Positions 7,266-15,371 of a stretch of 56,912 nucleotides of DNA are shown here, one piece after another. The notes beneath the pieces were generated by a model. That model made no database searches. It had not been told where the DNA came from and worked only from the letters and a program-made list of their open reading frames with translations. Each line of letters begins with the position of its first letter. The first letter of the stretch is position 1. This DNA is from Prevotella sp. (lineage in GTDB: Bacteria > Bacteroidota > Bacteroidia > Bacteroidales > Bacteroidaceae): contig JAJWLX010000017.1 in NCBI GenBank assembly GCA_021636625.1, positions 1 through 56,912 of the forward strand, given 5' to 3'. The position numbers were made by a program, and so were the translations under genes.

Positions 7266-9275
7266 ATGAGCAAGCTAAATATTTTAGGAATAGTGAAAGG
7301 TATCAAAGCCCAAACTACATATTTGACCCCAATTATAGAGGCAGTATGTAATTCTATAGATTCTATAGGCAAGCGAAAAAATGGGTCAATAGATATAGTT
7401 GCTATCAGAGATGGCCAGAAAGGCATTGATGATAATGGAGATTCTTCAAGTTGTGGTTCCATTGTAGGCTTTGATATTATAGATAATGGTGTTGGGTTTA
7501 CCAAAACTAACCGGGATTCTTTTGATACATACCTTTCAGGGCATAAATATGAATCTGGTGGAAAAGGATTTGGTAGATTTATGTATCTTAAATACTTCCA
7601 AAAAGTTTCAGTTGACAGTTATTACAATATTGGAGAAGAATGTTGGCATCGTACATTCGATTTCGGACATAATGAAGAAATCATTGAAAATGAGAAAAAC
7701 GAATTATGTCAGGATAAAGATATTGCTTGCAAAACAACCTTGCATTTGAAGTCTGCTGTAAAAGGTTATAATGCAGATAAAGGCTTGGAGGTTATTGCCA
7801 GAAAACTCGTAGAACGTCTGTTAGTATTTTTTGTTGATACCACCCAAAATATGCCTATTATAACACTGAAAGAAAGTGATGGAAGCAATCCTATTATCTT
7901 GAATGATTTTGTTGGTAAGAACAATACTATCCAGTTCGTACAAGAAGAAAGTTTTGAATTGGAAGATAAAAAACATGCCAAACAACAATTTACTGTAAAA
8001 GTCTATAAAGTATATTTCTCTCCTATAGCAAACAAGGTGATTTTAACGGCACATAGACGAGAAGTGACTAACAGACCACTTCACAACTATGTTCCAGAGT
8101 TTAAGGAGACTTTACTTGATATAGAAAATGGCAAACAGAAGAATTATACAATTCGCTCTTATGTTATTGGAAAATATTTAGATGATCATGTTGATACTGA
8201 GCGAGGTGATTTTTCTCTATCTCATACAGAGGATAATCTTTTTTCAGATATTTCTGTAGAGCGTATAGAAAGAGAAGCCAGTGTTATAACAAAGAAATTT
8301 TTCAAAGAACATATACAAGAGAAATTTCAAGTGAAGAAGCAAAAAGTGCTGGATTATGTTTCTAAAGTTGCTCCGTGGAATAAAAGCCTATTGAATGATT
8401 TGGACTTGGAAAACCTACCAATAGGAATAAAAGACTTAGATCTGGAATTAAGATTCCAACAGATAAAATTTGAGAAAGAACAAAAATCTCGAATAGAAAT
8501 CCATGAATTGCTAGAATCTCAACAAGACTCAGATGATGTAACTTTCAAAGAACAAGTTGCAGAGTTGTTTTCCAAAGTGACAGAAGAAGGAAAAAATGAT
8601 TTAGCACATTACGTTTGCAACAGAAAGAAAGTTATAGACCTATATAATAAGTTGCGTGGACGTACAGAGTCAGGAAATGCTCATTTAGAGAGCGAATTAC
8701 ATAACTTGTTCTTCCCAATGATTAAGAATGACAGGGATGTGGATTATGAAGACCATAATTTATGGCTTTTGGATGAAAGGTTAGTTTTTAGCCATTATAT
8801 AGCATCAGACAAGGTTATCTCTAAAGATATCCATAAAGAACCTGACATCGCTGTGTTTTATAATGAGAAAATGTTCTTCAGAAATGGAGAAAATGTTATC
8901 ACTTCTCCAATTACTATCGTGGAGTTTAAAAGACCAAAAAGGGAAAACTACCCAGATAATGAGAACCCTATTCAACAGGCTCTAAGATATTCAAGAACAA
9001 TATTAGATGGAAAGTATGAAATGCCAAAAGGTGTAGAAAAAGTTAAAGTAAATAAGAATAATACTCCAGTCTATATTTATATAGTATGTGATATTGTTGA
9101 TAAAATAAGAGAATTTGCTGATTTGGCAAATTTATCAGTTAGTCCTGATGATGAAGGATATTTTGGTTACGTATCAAAATATAATGCTTATGTAGAAATT
9201 ATGTCATTCAGAAAAGTAATAGAGGATGCAACAATGCGCAATAAAATTTTCTTTCATAAATTAGGGTTAGAATAA
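7266..9275 (+). CDS. GHKL ATPase fused to PD-(D/E)xK-like nuclease domain
   Basis: The start at 7266 (MSKLNILGIVKGIKAQ) is preferred to upstream codons that lie across the terminator. In the resulting 669 residues, the N-terminus is a Hsp90/MutL-like GHKL ATPase: N-box E25-x3-N29, DNGVGF near residue 75 and the lid GGKGFGRFMYLKYF near 100. The middle is helical. The C-terminal 200 residues contain EPDIAVFY (about 525) and IVEFKRPKR (about 553), a D...ExK arrangement as in Shedu/Mrr-like nucleases, and finish with ICDI and YFGYVSKYNAYVEIMS. Such ATP-gated nucleases fit phage defence. It is flanked by 11-bp direct repeats and its own terminator, suggesting an independent cassette. Confidence 0.75.
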   Translation: MSKLNILGIVKGIKAQTTYLTPIIEAVCNSIDSIGKRKNGSIDIVAIRDGQKGIDDNGDSSSCGSIVGFDIIDNGVGFTKTNRDSFDTYLSGHKYESGGKGFGRFMYLKYFQKVSVDSYYNIGEECWHRTFDFGHNEEIIENEKNELCQDKDIACKTTLHLKSAVKGYNADKGLEVIARKLVERLLVFFVDTTQNMPIITLKESDGSNPIILNDFVGKNNTIQFVQEESFELEDKKHAKQQFTVKVYKVYFSPIANKVILTAHRREVTNRPLHNYVPEFKETLLDIENGKQKNYTIRSYVIGKYLDDHVDTERGDFSLSHTEDNLFSDISVERIEREASVITKKFFKEHIQEKFQVKKQKVLDYVSKVAPWNKSLLNDLDLENLPIGIKDLDLELRFQQIKFEKEQKSRIEIHELLESQQDSDDVTFKEQVAELFSKVTEEGKNDLAHYVCNRKKVIDLYNKLRGRTESGNAHLESELHNLFFPMIKNDRDVDYEDHNLWLLDERLVFSHYIASDKVISKDIHKEPDIAVFYNEKMFFRNGENVITSPITIVEFKRPKRENYPDNENPIQQALRYSRTILDGKYEMPKGVEKVKVNKNNTPVYIYIVCDIVDKIREFADLANLSVSPDDEGYFGYVSKYNAYVEIMSFRKVIEDATMRNKIFFHKLGLE

Positions 9276-9279
9276 AATT

Positions 9280-9372
9280 ATGTCAGCGCAAACATCAGAT
9301 AATAACAACCGAATAGCGAAGAAAGCGTTCCTTCTACATTTTCGAATGCTGTTCTTGATGGTTGTATCGTAG
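9280..9372 (+). pseudogene. 5' remnant of a polysaccharide flippase gene
   Basis: A 30-codon frame (MSAQTSDNNNRIAKKAFLLH, then FRMLFLMVVS, stop) matches, from memory, the conserved N-terminus of Bacteroidota O-antigen/capsule flippases (DNKRIAKNTLLLYFRMLF and first helix). The gene is cut at the first membrane helix. An intact, unrelated-looking flippase lies at 24366. The remnant implies that the polysaccharide locus once extended here, or that a flippase gene was the insertion point of the defence cassettes. Confidence 0.5.
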
Positions 9373-9421
9373 TTTATGAAGCGATGTATATTGCAAGGAT
9401 GTTGAAATAACAGAGAATATT

Positions 9422-9607
9422 ATGAGCGAGGAACAATACAACGAATTGTTGAAAGCCTATACCAAGAAAGCTTTGACAAGCATGATAAAGGCAGATATAC
9501 GCAGTAGGTTCCCGGAACCTTATGCAATCCTATATTGTCAGCAGTTTGATAATTTCAAGAACGTTGCAGATTTCTTTGATTTTGCAGTAAAGTTAATGAG
9601 AAGATAA
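9422..9607 (+). CDS. Small hypothetical protein
   Basis: This 61-residue helical protein (MSEEQYNELLKAYTKKAL at its start, ending FDFAVKLMRR) lies five bases upstream of the abortive-infection-like gene, so the two are probably co-expressed. It has no membrane segment or recognised motif. A small partner such as an antitoxin or accessory subunit is plausible from position and size; nothing in the sequence proves this. Confidence 0.45.
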   Translation: MSEEQYNELLKAYTKKALTSMIKADIRSRFPEPYAILYCQQFDNFKNVADFFDFAVKLMRR

Positions 9608-9612
9608 AAGAA

Positions 9613-10536
9613 ATGAAATATTTCTCAGATAATGAACAAGGAATGCCACCTCGTACATTGACAGAAATCAATGTGGCTATATGGAACGGCATAGTCTTGA
9701 TAATAAATGAATTTATCGCCAACTCATCTTTGGCTGCTTCTTTTCCAGAAAGATGTTATGACTCAGGAGAAATTTGCGGATGTGATGAAGCAGCATTGGG
9801 TGATGGTATCAAGTCTATTATTCCGAATTTAGGAATGGGGCTTAATCGCTTGACAGAACCAATCGTTTCACCATTTGATATCGATATTGAAGCACAAGAC
9901 ATTAATACCTATGCAGTATTAGACTTGATAGAGTATATTCATCATAATATAAAAGATGTAAGGCAAATTGGAAATTACCATACATTTCTCAAACATTACC
10001 ATTACTGCATAGATGATAGGGGAGCTAATAGAAAAGCATTCCAAGAGAAAATCAATGAGTTGTTCGAACGCAATGGCTTAAATTATACGTTGACTGACGC
10101 TGGGCAAATAGAGCGAGTAGTCCCGTTGCCTCTTAATCTTATCATTCATCGAGTGTTGAATACAAAAGATCCAGAATTAAATAAGCTTGTCTCTGATGCT
10201 GCTGGCAAAATACGATTGCCAAAATTAGAGGATAGAAAATTGGCATTGGAGAAACTTTGGGATGCATTTGAACGTTCTAAGACCTATTTTCTAGAAGACG
10301 GAAAAGTTGATAAAAGAAAGTCTGTTGATAGAGTGCTAGACAAATTGTCTGGCAATGATTCTAATTTCAGACAGTTGCTGAACGATGAATGCCTTGCATT
10401 GACAAAAATAGGTAATGATTATCAGATTCGGCATTTTGAAAAAGGCAAAATTGCCATTGGGAATTCTGACGAAATCGATTACTTGTTTTATCGTATGTTT
10501 TCCTATATAAACTTATTTTCTAAGTGTATTGATTGA
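9613..10536 (+). CDS. Abortive-infection-like protein (AbiJ-type C-terminal region)
   Basis: This 307-residue soluble protein starts six bases after a small gene. Its C-terminal half (LALEKLWDAFERSKTYF, then LTKIGNDYQIRHFEKGKI and DYLFYRMFSYINLF) resembles proteins annotated as abortive-infection AbiJ-like or HEPN-like in many genomes. That is from memory of the pattern and not a profile match. The N-terminal half has no recognised motif; CYDSGEICGCDEAAL contains three cysteines but no clear zinc site. Its place in the defence island supports a phage-exclusion role. The 3' end overlaps the next gene by one base (TGATG). Confidence 0.4.
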   Translation: MKYFSDNEQGMPPRTLTEINVAIWNGIVLIINEFIANSSLAASFPERCYDSGEICGCDEAALGDGIKSIIPNLGMGLNRLTEPIVSPFDIDIEAQDINTYAVLDLIEYIHHNIKDVRQIGNYHTFLKHYHYCIDDRGANRKAFQEKINELFERNGLNYTLTDAGQIERVVPLPLNLIIHRVLNTKDPELNKLVSDAAGKIRLPKLEDRKLALEKLWDAFERSKTYFLEDGKVDKRKSVDRVLDKLSGNDSNFRQLLNDECLALTKIGNDYQIRHFEKGKIAIGNSDEIDYLFYRMFSYINLFSKCID

Positions 10537-10823
10537 TGCAATATAATGATATAAGCGTTATGACAGCAAAAGAATATTGTATAGCCTTTTGTGATGGCTA
10601 CTTCTACGCCCAATTAGGCGAGAAACTTACCAATGGTAAAGTGGCAGAACATACACTGGATTTAGCTAAGGAAACGGCTCAGACATGTATGGAGCAACAG
10701 ATAGCCTATTCTGGTTTTGATGAAAAGCAAAAGCAGGTGATGAAAGAAAAACTTCATGAATGGGCAGATACAGTGATGCAAGGTTTCAAGAAACGTTTGC
10801 GTGAGAGCGGCAGATTGATATAA
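10536..10823 (+). CDS. Small hypothetical protein after the Abi-like gene
   Basis: This protein of about 95 residues starts at the ATG overlapping the previous stop (TGATG), or alternatively at the ATG at 10560. It is helical, with acidic and basic stretches (EYCIAFCDGYFYAQLGEKL near the N-terminus, QGFKKRLRESGRLI at the end). No family was recognised. Translational coupling to the preceding gene suggests a functional pair. It is the last gene of the left defence island before a long GC-rich intergenic stretch. Confidence 0.5.
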   Translation: MQYNDISVMTAKEYCIAFCDGYFYAQLGEKLTNGKVAEHTLDLAKETAQTCMEQQIAYSGFDEKQKQVMKEKLHEWADTVMQGFKKRLRESGRLI

Positions 10824-11143
10824 TCTTGTTGATGCGCTAGCCGACAAACAATCGCAATCCTATTGCGTTAACAATCATCGGCAGCCCCTTGTGGGCACAG
10901 GCTCCGCTGACGATACCAGAACTCTGGCGGAGGCTATAGCGTAGCCAGCTACATCCTCTCGTTCCTGAGGTTTCTGTCCCCCAGAACTGGGGGAACCGAA
11001 GGGGGCGTAAAGACTATTGAAAGAGAGGCTTGGTGAGAAAAGTGGAGCCTTCCTTAAGGGTAAGGAAGGACGAGTAGGTTTTCGAAAAGATGACTTCTTT
11101 AACGGTAAGGAAGGACGGAGAGGTTTTCGAAACAATATTATTC
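10824..11143. repeat. GC-rich intergenic stretch with hairpins and 45-bp tandem repeat
   Basis: There is no credible gene here. The stretch is much richer in GC than its neighbours. It contains a tcccccag-aa-ctggggga hairpin (10977-10994) and a 9-bp hairpin ccttcctta-aggg-taaggaagg (11048-11069). It also holds two copies, 45 bases apart (from 11059 and 11104), of ggtaaggaaggacg...aggttttcgaaa. Bases 11023-11038 (gagaggcttggtgaga) recur inverted at 35786-35801 on the far side of the polysaccharide locus. A reading frame on the minus strand with FRKPxRPSLPL repeats is just the tandem repeat translated. Confidence 0.5.
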
Positions 11144-11211
11144 GGTAGGCGAAGCACCACTAGCATTTTTTATAAGCTACTTTTCGCTTTTGGTGTGGAG
11201 CCTACCTTTTT
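11144..11211 (+). terminator. Long hairpin terminator
   Basis: GGTAGGC (11144-11150) pairs with GCCTACC (11200-11206), with further pairing inside (cacca / tggtg), and is followed by TTTTT at 11207-11211. It would stop transcripts from the left island before the polysaccharide locus. Confidence 0.6.
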
Positions 11212-11253
11212 AATTGACGATGAATAATTTATGATGATATTCAATTCATAATT

Positions 11254-11394
11254 ATGGCCGGCGGCGTAGTCAAGGATTTTCGATTGTATGAATGCAAAAT
11301 CTTTGTAGTTCATACAGCCGATGAAAGTAAGGTCGTAGTTCAGAGAGGAATGGACTATGCTTGTTTGCTCTTTGAAAAAAGAACAGAGGATTAA
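11254..11394 (+). CDS. Possible small gene upstream of the polysaccharide locus
   Basis: This 46-codon frame encodes MAGGVVKDFRLYECKIFVVH and ends MDYACLLFEKRTED. The residue pattern (alternating hydrophobic strands, FVVHTADESKVVV) looks protein-like. It precedes neuD by 33 bases. No family was recognised; it may be the end of a longer lost gene, since the frame is open for ten codons upstream of the ATG. Confidence 0.3.
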   Translation: MAGGVVKDFRLYECKIFVVHTADESKVVVQRGMDYACLLFEKRTED

Positions 11395-11427
11395 GGAGTT
11401 TGATAAATAGAAAAACAATTCTAATAA

Positions 11428-12066
11428 ATGAAAAAGTTAATAATTGTTGGCGCTGGTGGTTACGCCAAATCCGTATTGGATTCTGTTGACCACATGAATT
11501 TTCAGATGGTGGGATTCCTGGATGATATAAAATCCAAAGGAGAAGAACATCAGGGCTTTCCTATTTTAGGTAATACAATTGATTGTATTGTAAATCCAGA
11601 AGATTATGTTTATTTTGTTGCTATAGGCAACAATGCAAAGCGTAAAATATGGTTTGACAAATTGAAAGAGAGAAAGTTATCTCTTATTAATGTTATTGAT
11701 AAATCTGCTCTTGTTTCTCAAGCTGCAACAATTGGTGAGGGTAGTTTTATTGGAAAACTTGCCATATTAAATCACGGAAGTTCTGTTGGTGATAATTGTG
11801 TCATCAATACGAGAGCTTTGGTTGAGCATGGTTGCCATATTAAAGATCATGTTAATATCTCAACAAATGCAACATTGAATGGCGATGTTATTTGTGAGGA
11901 TGGAAGCTTTGTTGGTTCTGGAACAGTTATAAATGGTCAGTTGACAATAGGAACATGGGCTTTGGTTGGTTCTGGAGCTGTAGTCATTAAAGATGTTAAA
12001 CCTCACACTACAGTAGTTGGGGTTCCTGCTAAAGAAATTGAATCGAAAAGTCATAAATATAACTAG
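11428..12066 (+). CDS. neuD: NeuD/PglD-type sugar O- or N-acetyltransferase
   Basis: This 212-residue protein is the typical size for the family. The N-terminal Rossmann-like part starts KKLIIVGAGGYAKSVLDSV and carries GFLDD. The C-terminal half (about residues 90-205) is a left-handed beta helix of hexapeptide repeats (ATIGEGSFIGKLAILNHGSS, VGSGAVVIKDV, VVGVPAKEI). The family acetylates sialic acids or amino sugars with acetyl-CoA. Being directly before neuB, with neuC and neuA following, it most likely modifies the sialic acid made here. First gene of the polysaccharide operon. Confidence 0.85.
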   Translation: MKKLIIVGAGGYAKSVLDSVDHMNFQMVGFLDDIKSKGEEHQGFPILGNTIDCIVNPEDYVYFVAIGNNAKRKIWFDKLKERKLSLINVIDKSALVSQAATIGEGSFIGKLAILNHGSSVGDNCVINTRALVEHGCHIKDHVNISTNATLNGDVICEDGSFVGSGTVINGQLTIGTWALVGSGAVVIKDVKPHTTVVGVPAKEIESKSHKYN

Positions 12067-12067
12067 T

Positions 12068-13081
12068 ATGAAACATATATATATAATAGCAGAGATTGGA
12101 TGTAATCATTGTGGAGATCCAAAGCTGGCAAAGAAAATGGTAGATGAAGCTAAGGCTTGTGGTGTTGATGCAGTCAAGTTCCAAACTTTCAAGGCAGCAG
12201 AGCTTATATCGAAATATGCTCCAAAGGCAGATTACCAAAAGGTAACAACTGGCAATGATGAGAATCAATTGGAGATGACCCGTAAGTTGGAACTGCCATA
12301 TGATGAGTTTATCAAGCTTCGTGACTATGCCGTCAGTTTAGGACTTGATACATTCTCTACACCATTTGATATGGATTCCATTGCTTTTCTGGAACAGCAG
12401 AAGCAGGCAATTTGGAAGATTCCATCGGGGGAGGTAACCAATCTTCCTTTTTTGGAGAGAATTGCTAAGTATAAAATACCAAACAAGAAAGTTATCCTTT
12501 CAACTGGTATGTGCACGATAGAGGAGATTCATCAAGCTGTGGATATTATTTGTAAGTATGAAGATCCAAAGAATTTGATAATTCTTCATTGCAATACTGA
12601 GTATCCAACACCTGATAAGGATGTGAACTTAAGCGCAATAGATACGTTGCATCAAGAATTCCCGGCTATAGAAATTGGCTTCTCTGATCATTCTGTAGGC
12701 TATGTAGCTGCTATTGGTGCTTGTATGAAGGACATTGTCCTGATTGAGAAGCATTTTACATTGGACAAGAACTTGCCAGGTCCAGATCACAAGGCTTCTG
12801 CAACACCAGAAGAATTAAAGGAACTTTGCCAAAATGTTCGTCGTATAGAAGTTATTGCCGGGGAGGGCGGTAAGAAAGTTACAGAATCTGAAAGACGTAA
12901 TATTAATATTGCCCGTAAATCTATCGTGGCTCGTAAGGCAATCCGAAAAGGCGAAATTTTTACCGAAGAGAACCTTACCTGTAAGCGCCCGGGCAATGGT
13001 GTAAGTCCAATGAGATGGTATGATGTGTTGGGTACGAAAGCAATGCGTGATTTCGGTGAAGATGAATTAATAGAAATTTAA
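12068..13081 (+). CDS. neuB: N-acetylneuraminate synthase
   Basis: NeuB condenses N-acetylmannosamine with phosphoenolpyruvate to give Neu5Ac. The start at 12068, one base after the neuD stop, gives 337 residues, the normal family length, beginning MKHIYIIAEIGCNHCGDP. The TIM barrel carries DAVKFQTFKAAEL, HCNTEYPTP, GFSDHSVG and EKHFTLDK (metal and substrate residues). A C-terminal SAF/antifreeze-like domain starts at about residue 280 (RKSIVARKAIRKGEIF). NeuC in the same operon supplies ManNAc. A legionaminate synthase is less likely because no matching LegB dehydratase is seen here. Confidence 0.92.
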   Translation: MKHIYIIAEIGCNHCGDPKLAKKMVDEAKACGVDAVKFQTFKAAELISKYAPKADYQKVTTGNDENQLEMTRKLELPYDEFIKLRDYAVSLGLDTFSTPFDMDSIAFLEQQKQAIWKIPSGEVTNLPFLERIAKYKIPNKKVILSTGMCTIEEIHQAVDIICKYEDPKNLIILHCNTEYPTPDKDVNLSAIDTLHQEFPAIEIGFSDHSVGYVAAIGACMKDIVLIEKHFTLDKNLPGPDHKASATPEELKELCQNVRRIEVIAGEGGKKVTESERRNINIARKSIVARKAIRKGEIFTEENLTCKRPGNGVSPMRWYDVLGTKAMRDFGEDELIEI

Positions 13082-13091
13082 TATCTATACA

Positions 13092-14204
13092 ATGAATAAT
13101 GTATTAACGGTTTATATTGATTGTCGCTCAGATAAAGGGGATACCAATGATTTCTATACGTTGAGCATGTGGGGTAAACCTTGCTTTGAGTATGTATGCG
13201 ATACAGTTTCAGAAACTGATATTTTTGCCGAAAAATATTTGCTGACAAATTCTGATAAGATTAAGGAGCTCGCATCAAAATATGATTTTAAAGTGACTAG
13301 CCAATTACCAGAAGATAAATCTCCCAAAATGTTGATTTCTGGCAAGGCGATTTTCTTGACTAGAGAAACTCTGGTAGATGCTGTTTCTGCATATGTGGGG
13401 GGGGTATTTTTACCAATAGTCGGAAAGGTTACTACTGGCGTAGATTTTCTTGAACCTTCTTTTAATAAAAGTTCTCAAGTTGAAGTCGTGCCAGCCTTTA
13501 TGATTGGAGATGGAACAGAAAGAATCTCGTATTTTGATTTGCCACAGTCTGAGGCTCTTGTAGTCAATTCTGTAAATGATTTCGAGTTGGCTTTAGTCTT
13601 GATGAAGAAAAAGTTAGGTCGTAGTCTCTTGACAGAGAGTATATTGAGTCGTATCCAAGAGAAAAAAGATATATTTACACAATGTGATGATGAAAATACT
13701 ATTTGTTTAGTTGGTCATTCTCAATTGGATAATTGGAACTGTACTGAAATAGCAGGAAAGAAAGTTCGCAATTGTGGCATTAGAGGAATATCCTCTGTAG
13801 AGTATAAGCAATATATCTTGGATAGTGAATTACTCAATTGTAAAGCAAATACTTATATCGTGATGCATGGTACAAACGATATCGTTTACCCATATACAGA
13901 TGAGTTTATTGTCGATAGTATTTCTCATACCTTTGACTACATTTCTCAGCGAAATCCAAAGGCAAAGATTTATTTTCTCACAATTTCCAATACCAATGGG
14001 CGACTGGACAGGTCTAACAAGCGTATAGACCAATTAAATAAACGTTTAATCTCAGCCTTTTCACAGCAAGTAACTATTATAGACACCAAACCATTGTCTG
14101 ATATATTTGATGATTTGCGTTCTGAATATACTTTGGATGGATTGCATTTCTCTGATGAGGGCTATACGCATCTGAAGGCTATTGTAGAAGAGGCTATAAA
14201 ATAA
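13092..14204 (+). CDS. NeuA-like degenerate domain fused to SGNH esterase
   Basis: This 370-residue protein has an N-terminal half of about 190 residues that looks like a degraded sugar-nucleotide transferase (SMWGKPCFEYVCDT recalls the KPL-type element of NeuA) but lacks the GSK-x-L-P nucleotide loop. The C-terminal half (about 200-370) is an SGNH hydrolase: LVGHSQLDNW, GIRGI, MHGTNDIV and DGLHFSDEGY provide Ser, Gly, Asn and Asp-x-x-His. The layout mirrors bifunctional NeuA of E. coli and group B streptococci, whose C-terminal domain is a sialate O-acetylesterase. It may remove the acetyl group added by NeuD. A G8 tract at 13397-13404 lies in frame. Confidence 0.65.
   Translation: MNNVLTVYIDCRSDKGDTNDFYTLSMWGKPCFEYVCDTVSETDIFAEKYLLTNSDKIKELASKYDFKVTSQLPEDKSPKMLISGKAIFLTRETLVDAVSAYVGGVFLPIVGKVTTGVDFLEPSFNKSSQVEVVPAFMIGDGTERISYFDLPQSEALVVNSVNDFELALVLMKKKLGRSLLTESILSRIQEKKDIFTQCDDENTICLVGHSQLDNWNCTEIAGKKVRNCGIRGISSVEYKQYILDSELLNCKANTYIVMHGTNDIVYPYTDEFIVDSISHTFDYISQRNPKAKIYFLTISNTNGRLDRSNKRIDQLNKRLISAFSQQVTIIDTKPLSDIFDDLRSEYTLDGLHFSDEGYTHLKAIVEEAIK
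13397..13404. repeat. G8 homopolymer inside the SGNH-fusion gene
   Basis: Eight consecutive G fall at about codons 102-105. Gain or loss of one G would shift the frame and remove the SGNH domain, a classical slipped-strand phase-variation layout. A G7 tract occurs in the LicC-LicA fusion at 19427-19433. Confidence 0.7.
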
Positions 14205-14212
14205 AAAATAGA

Positions 14213-15367
14213 ATGAAAAAATATAAAGTGGCATTTGTCACAGGCTCACGTGCCGATTATGGAATCGTAAGAAACTATATCGCAAAGCTCAATGCTGATG
14301 ACGAGGTTGATTTCTCTGTATTAACAACAGGAGCCTTGCTGGCTTCTGAGTTTGGTAGTGCTGTTAATATCATAGAACAAGATGGTTTTCGAATAGATTA
14401 TAAGGATGCCATCCCGCAAAAAATGGACTCTCTTGATGATACTTGCCACATTATGGCTCAAACTTTGGATGATTTCAGTAAATATTTCTCAGACCATAAG
14501 TTTGATCTTCTGATAATATTGGGGGATAGATATGAAATTTATGCAGTATCAATAGCTGCAGCTATGCATCGTGTGCCCATTTTGCATCTCCATGGTGGTG
14601 AATTGACAGAGGCAAACTATGATGAGTTTATCCGTCATTCTATAACTAAAATGGCAAATTGGCATATAACAAGTACAGAGGAATATCGTAAGCGAGTAAT
14701 ACAATTAGGTGAGGCTCCAGAAACTGTATATTATCTTGGTGCTTTAGGAGCAGAGAACTGTCTTCATATTGATAGAAATAATGTCCCAGGAGAACTTTTG
14801 AATATTAATAATTCATTTGTTGTGCTTTTCCATCCTGAGACCTTAAACGATGTTTCTCCGTTGAAACAGGTAGAACAAGTGTTGACAGCTGTAGAGCCAT
14901 TTAGCTCAGATTACACCTTTGTATTTATTGGTTCAAATGCAGACACACATGCTGATCAGATTACGAAGAGAGTAAAGCAATTCTGTGAAACACATGAAAA
15001 TTGCCATTTTTATAGCAATCTTCATCCTGATGCATACCATTATATTGTAAAGCAGTCTGTTGCTCTTATTGGAAATTCTAGTAGTGGTATTATAGAAGTT
15101 CCTTCTCTAGGTAGTTTTACTATAAATATAGGTGATAGACAGACAGGTCGCGTTAAAAGTAGTAGCATTTTAGATGTACGTTGCACAGCAGAAGCTATTA
15201 CTCATGCAATTCGGTTTACTATTTCTCATAAGGATGAACAAATAACTGATACTCCTTATTATAAAGAGCATTCTGCAGAATTGTATTATCAAACTACAAA
15301 GAATATTCTGCATGGTGAAAAGCCAAAGTATAAAAAGTTTTTTGATGTCAAACCTTTAAATGTTTAA
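14213..15367 (+). CDS. neuC: UDP-N-acetylglucosamine 2-epimerase (hydrolysing)
   Basis: NeuC converts UDP-GlcNAc to ManNAc and UDP, the first committed step of bacterial sialic acid synthesis. The 384-residue protein has the GT-B-like epimerase fold. It begins KYKVAFVTGSRADYGI, with LGDRYEIYA (about residue 105), HLHGGELTE (about 125), HPETLN (about 205) and the UDP-binding IGNSSSGIIEVPSLG (about 287). It starts eight bases after the SGNH gene and overlaps or abuts neuA, so neuB, neuC and neuA are co-transcribed. Confidence 0.92.
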   Translation: MKKYKVAFVTGSRADYGIVRNYIAKLNADDEVDFSVLTTGALLASEFGSAVNIIEQDGFRIDYKDAIPQKMDSLDDTCHIMAQTLDDFSKYFSDHKFDLLIILGDRYEIYAVSIAAAMHRVPILHLHGGELTEANYDEFIRHSITKMANWHITSTEEYRKRVIQLGEAPETVYYLGALGAENCLHIDRNNVPGELLNINNSFVVLFHPETLNDVSPLKQVEQVLTAVEPFSSDYTFVFIGSNADTHADQITKRVKQFCETHENCHFYSNLHPDAYHYIVKQSVALIGNSSSGIIEVPSLGSFTINIGDRQTGRVKSSSILDVRCTAEAITHAIRFTISHKDEQITDTPYYKEHSAELYYQTTKNILHGEKPKYKKFFDVKPLNV

Positions 15368-15371
15368 ACGT

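Noticed and set aside
11048..11130. Possible CRISPR array
   Set aside because: There are only two repeat units, with no spacers of regular length and no cas genes anywhere in the window.
10875..11135. Minus-strand frame with repeated FRKPxRPSLPL
   Set aside because: It is the 45-bp tandem DNA repeat and hairpin sequence read as protein; no start context or conservation is apparent.
11170..11418. 82-codon minus-strand frame before neuD
   Set aside because: The plus-strand frame at 11254 looks more protein-like, and the minus frame runs through the terminator hairpin.
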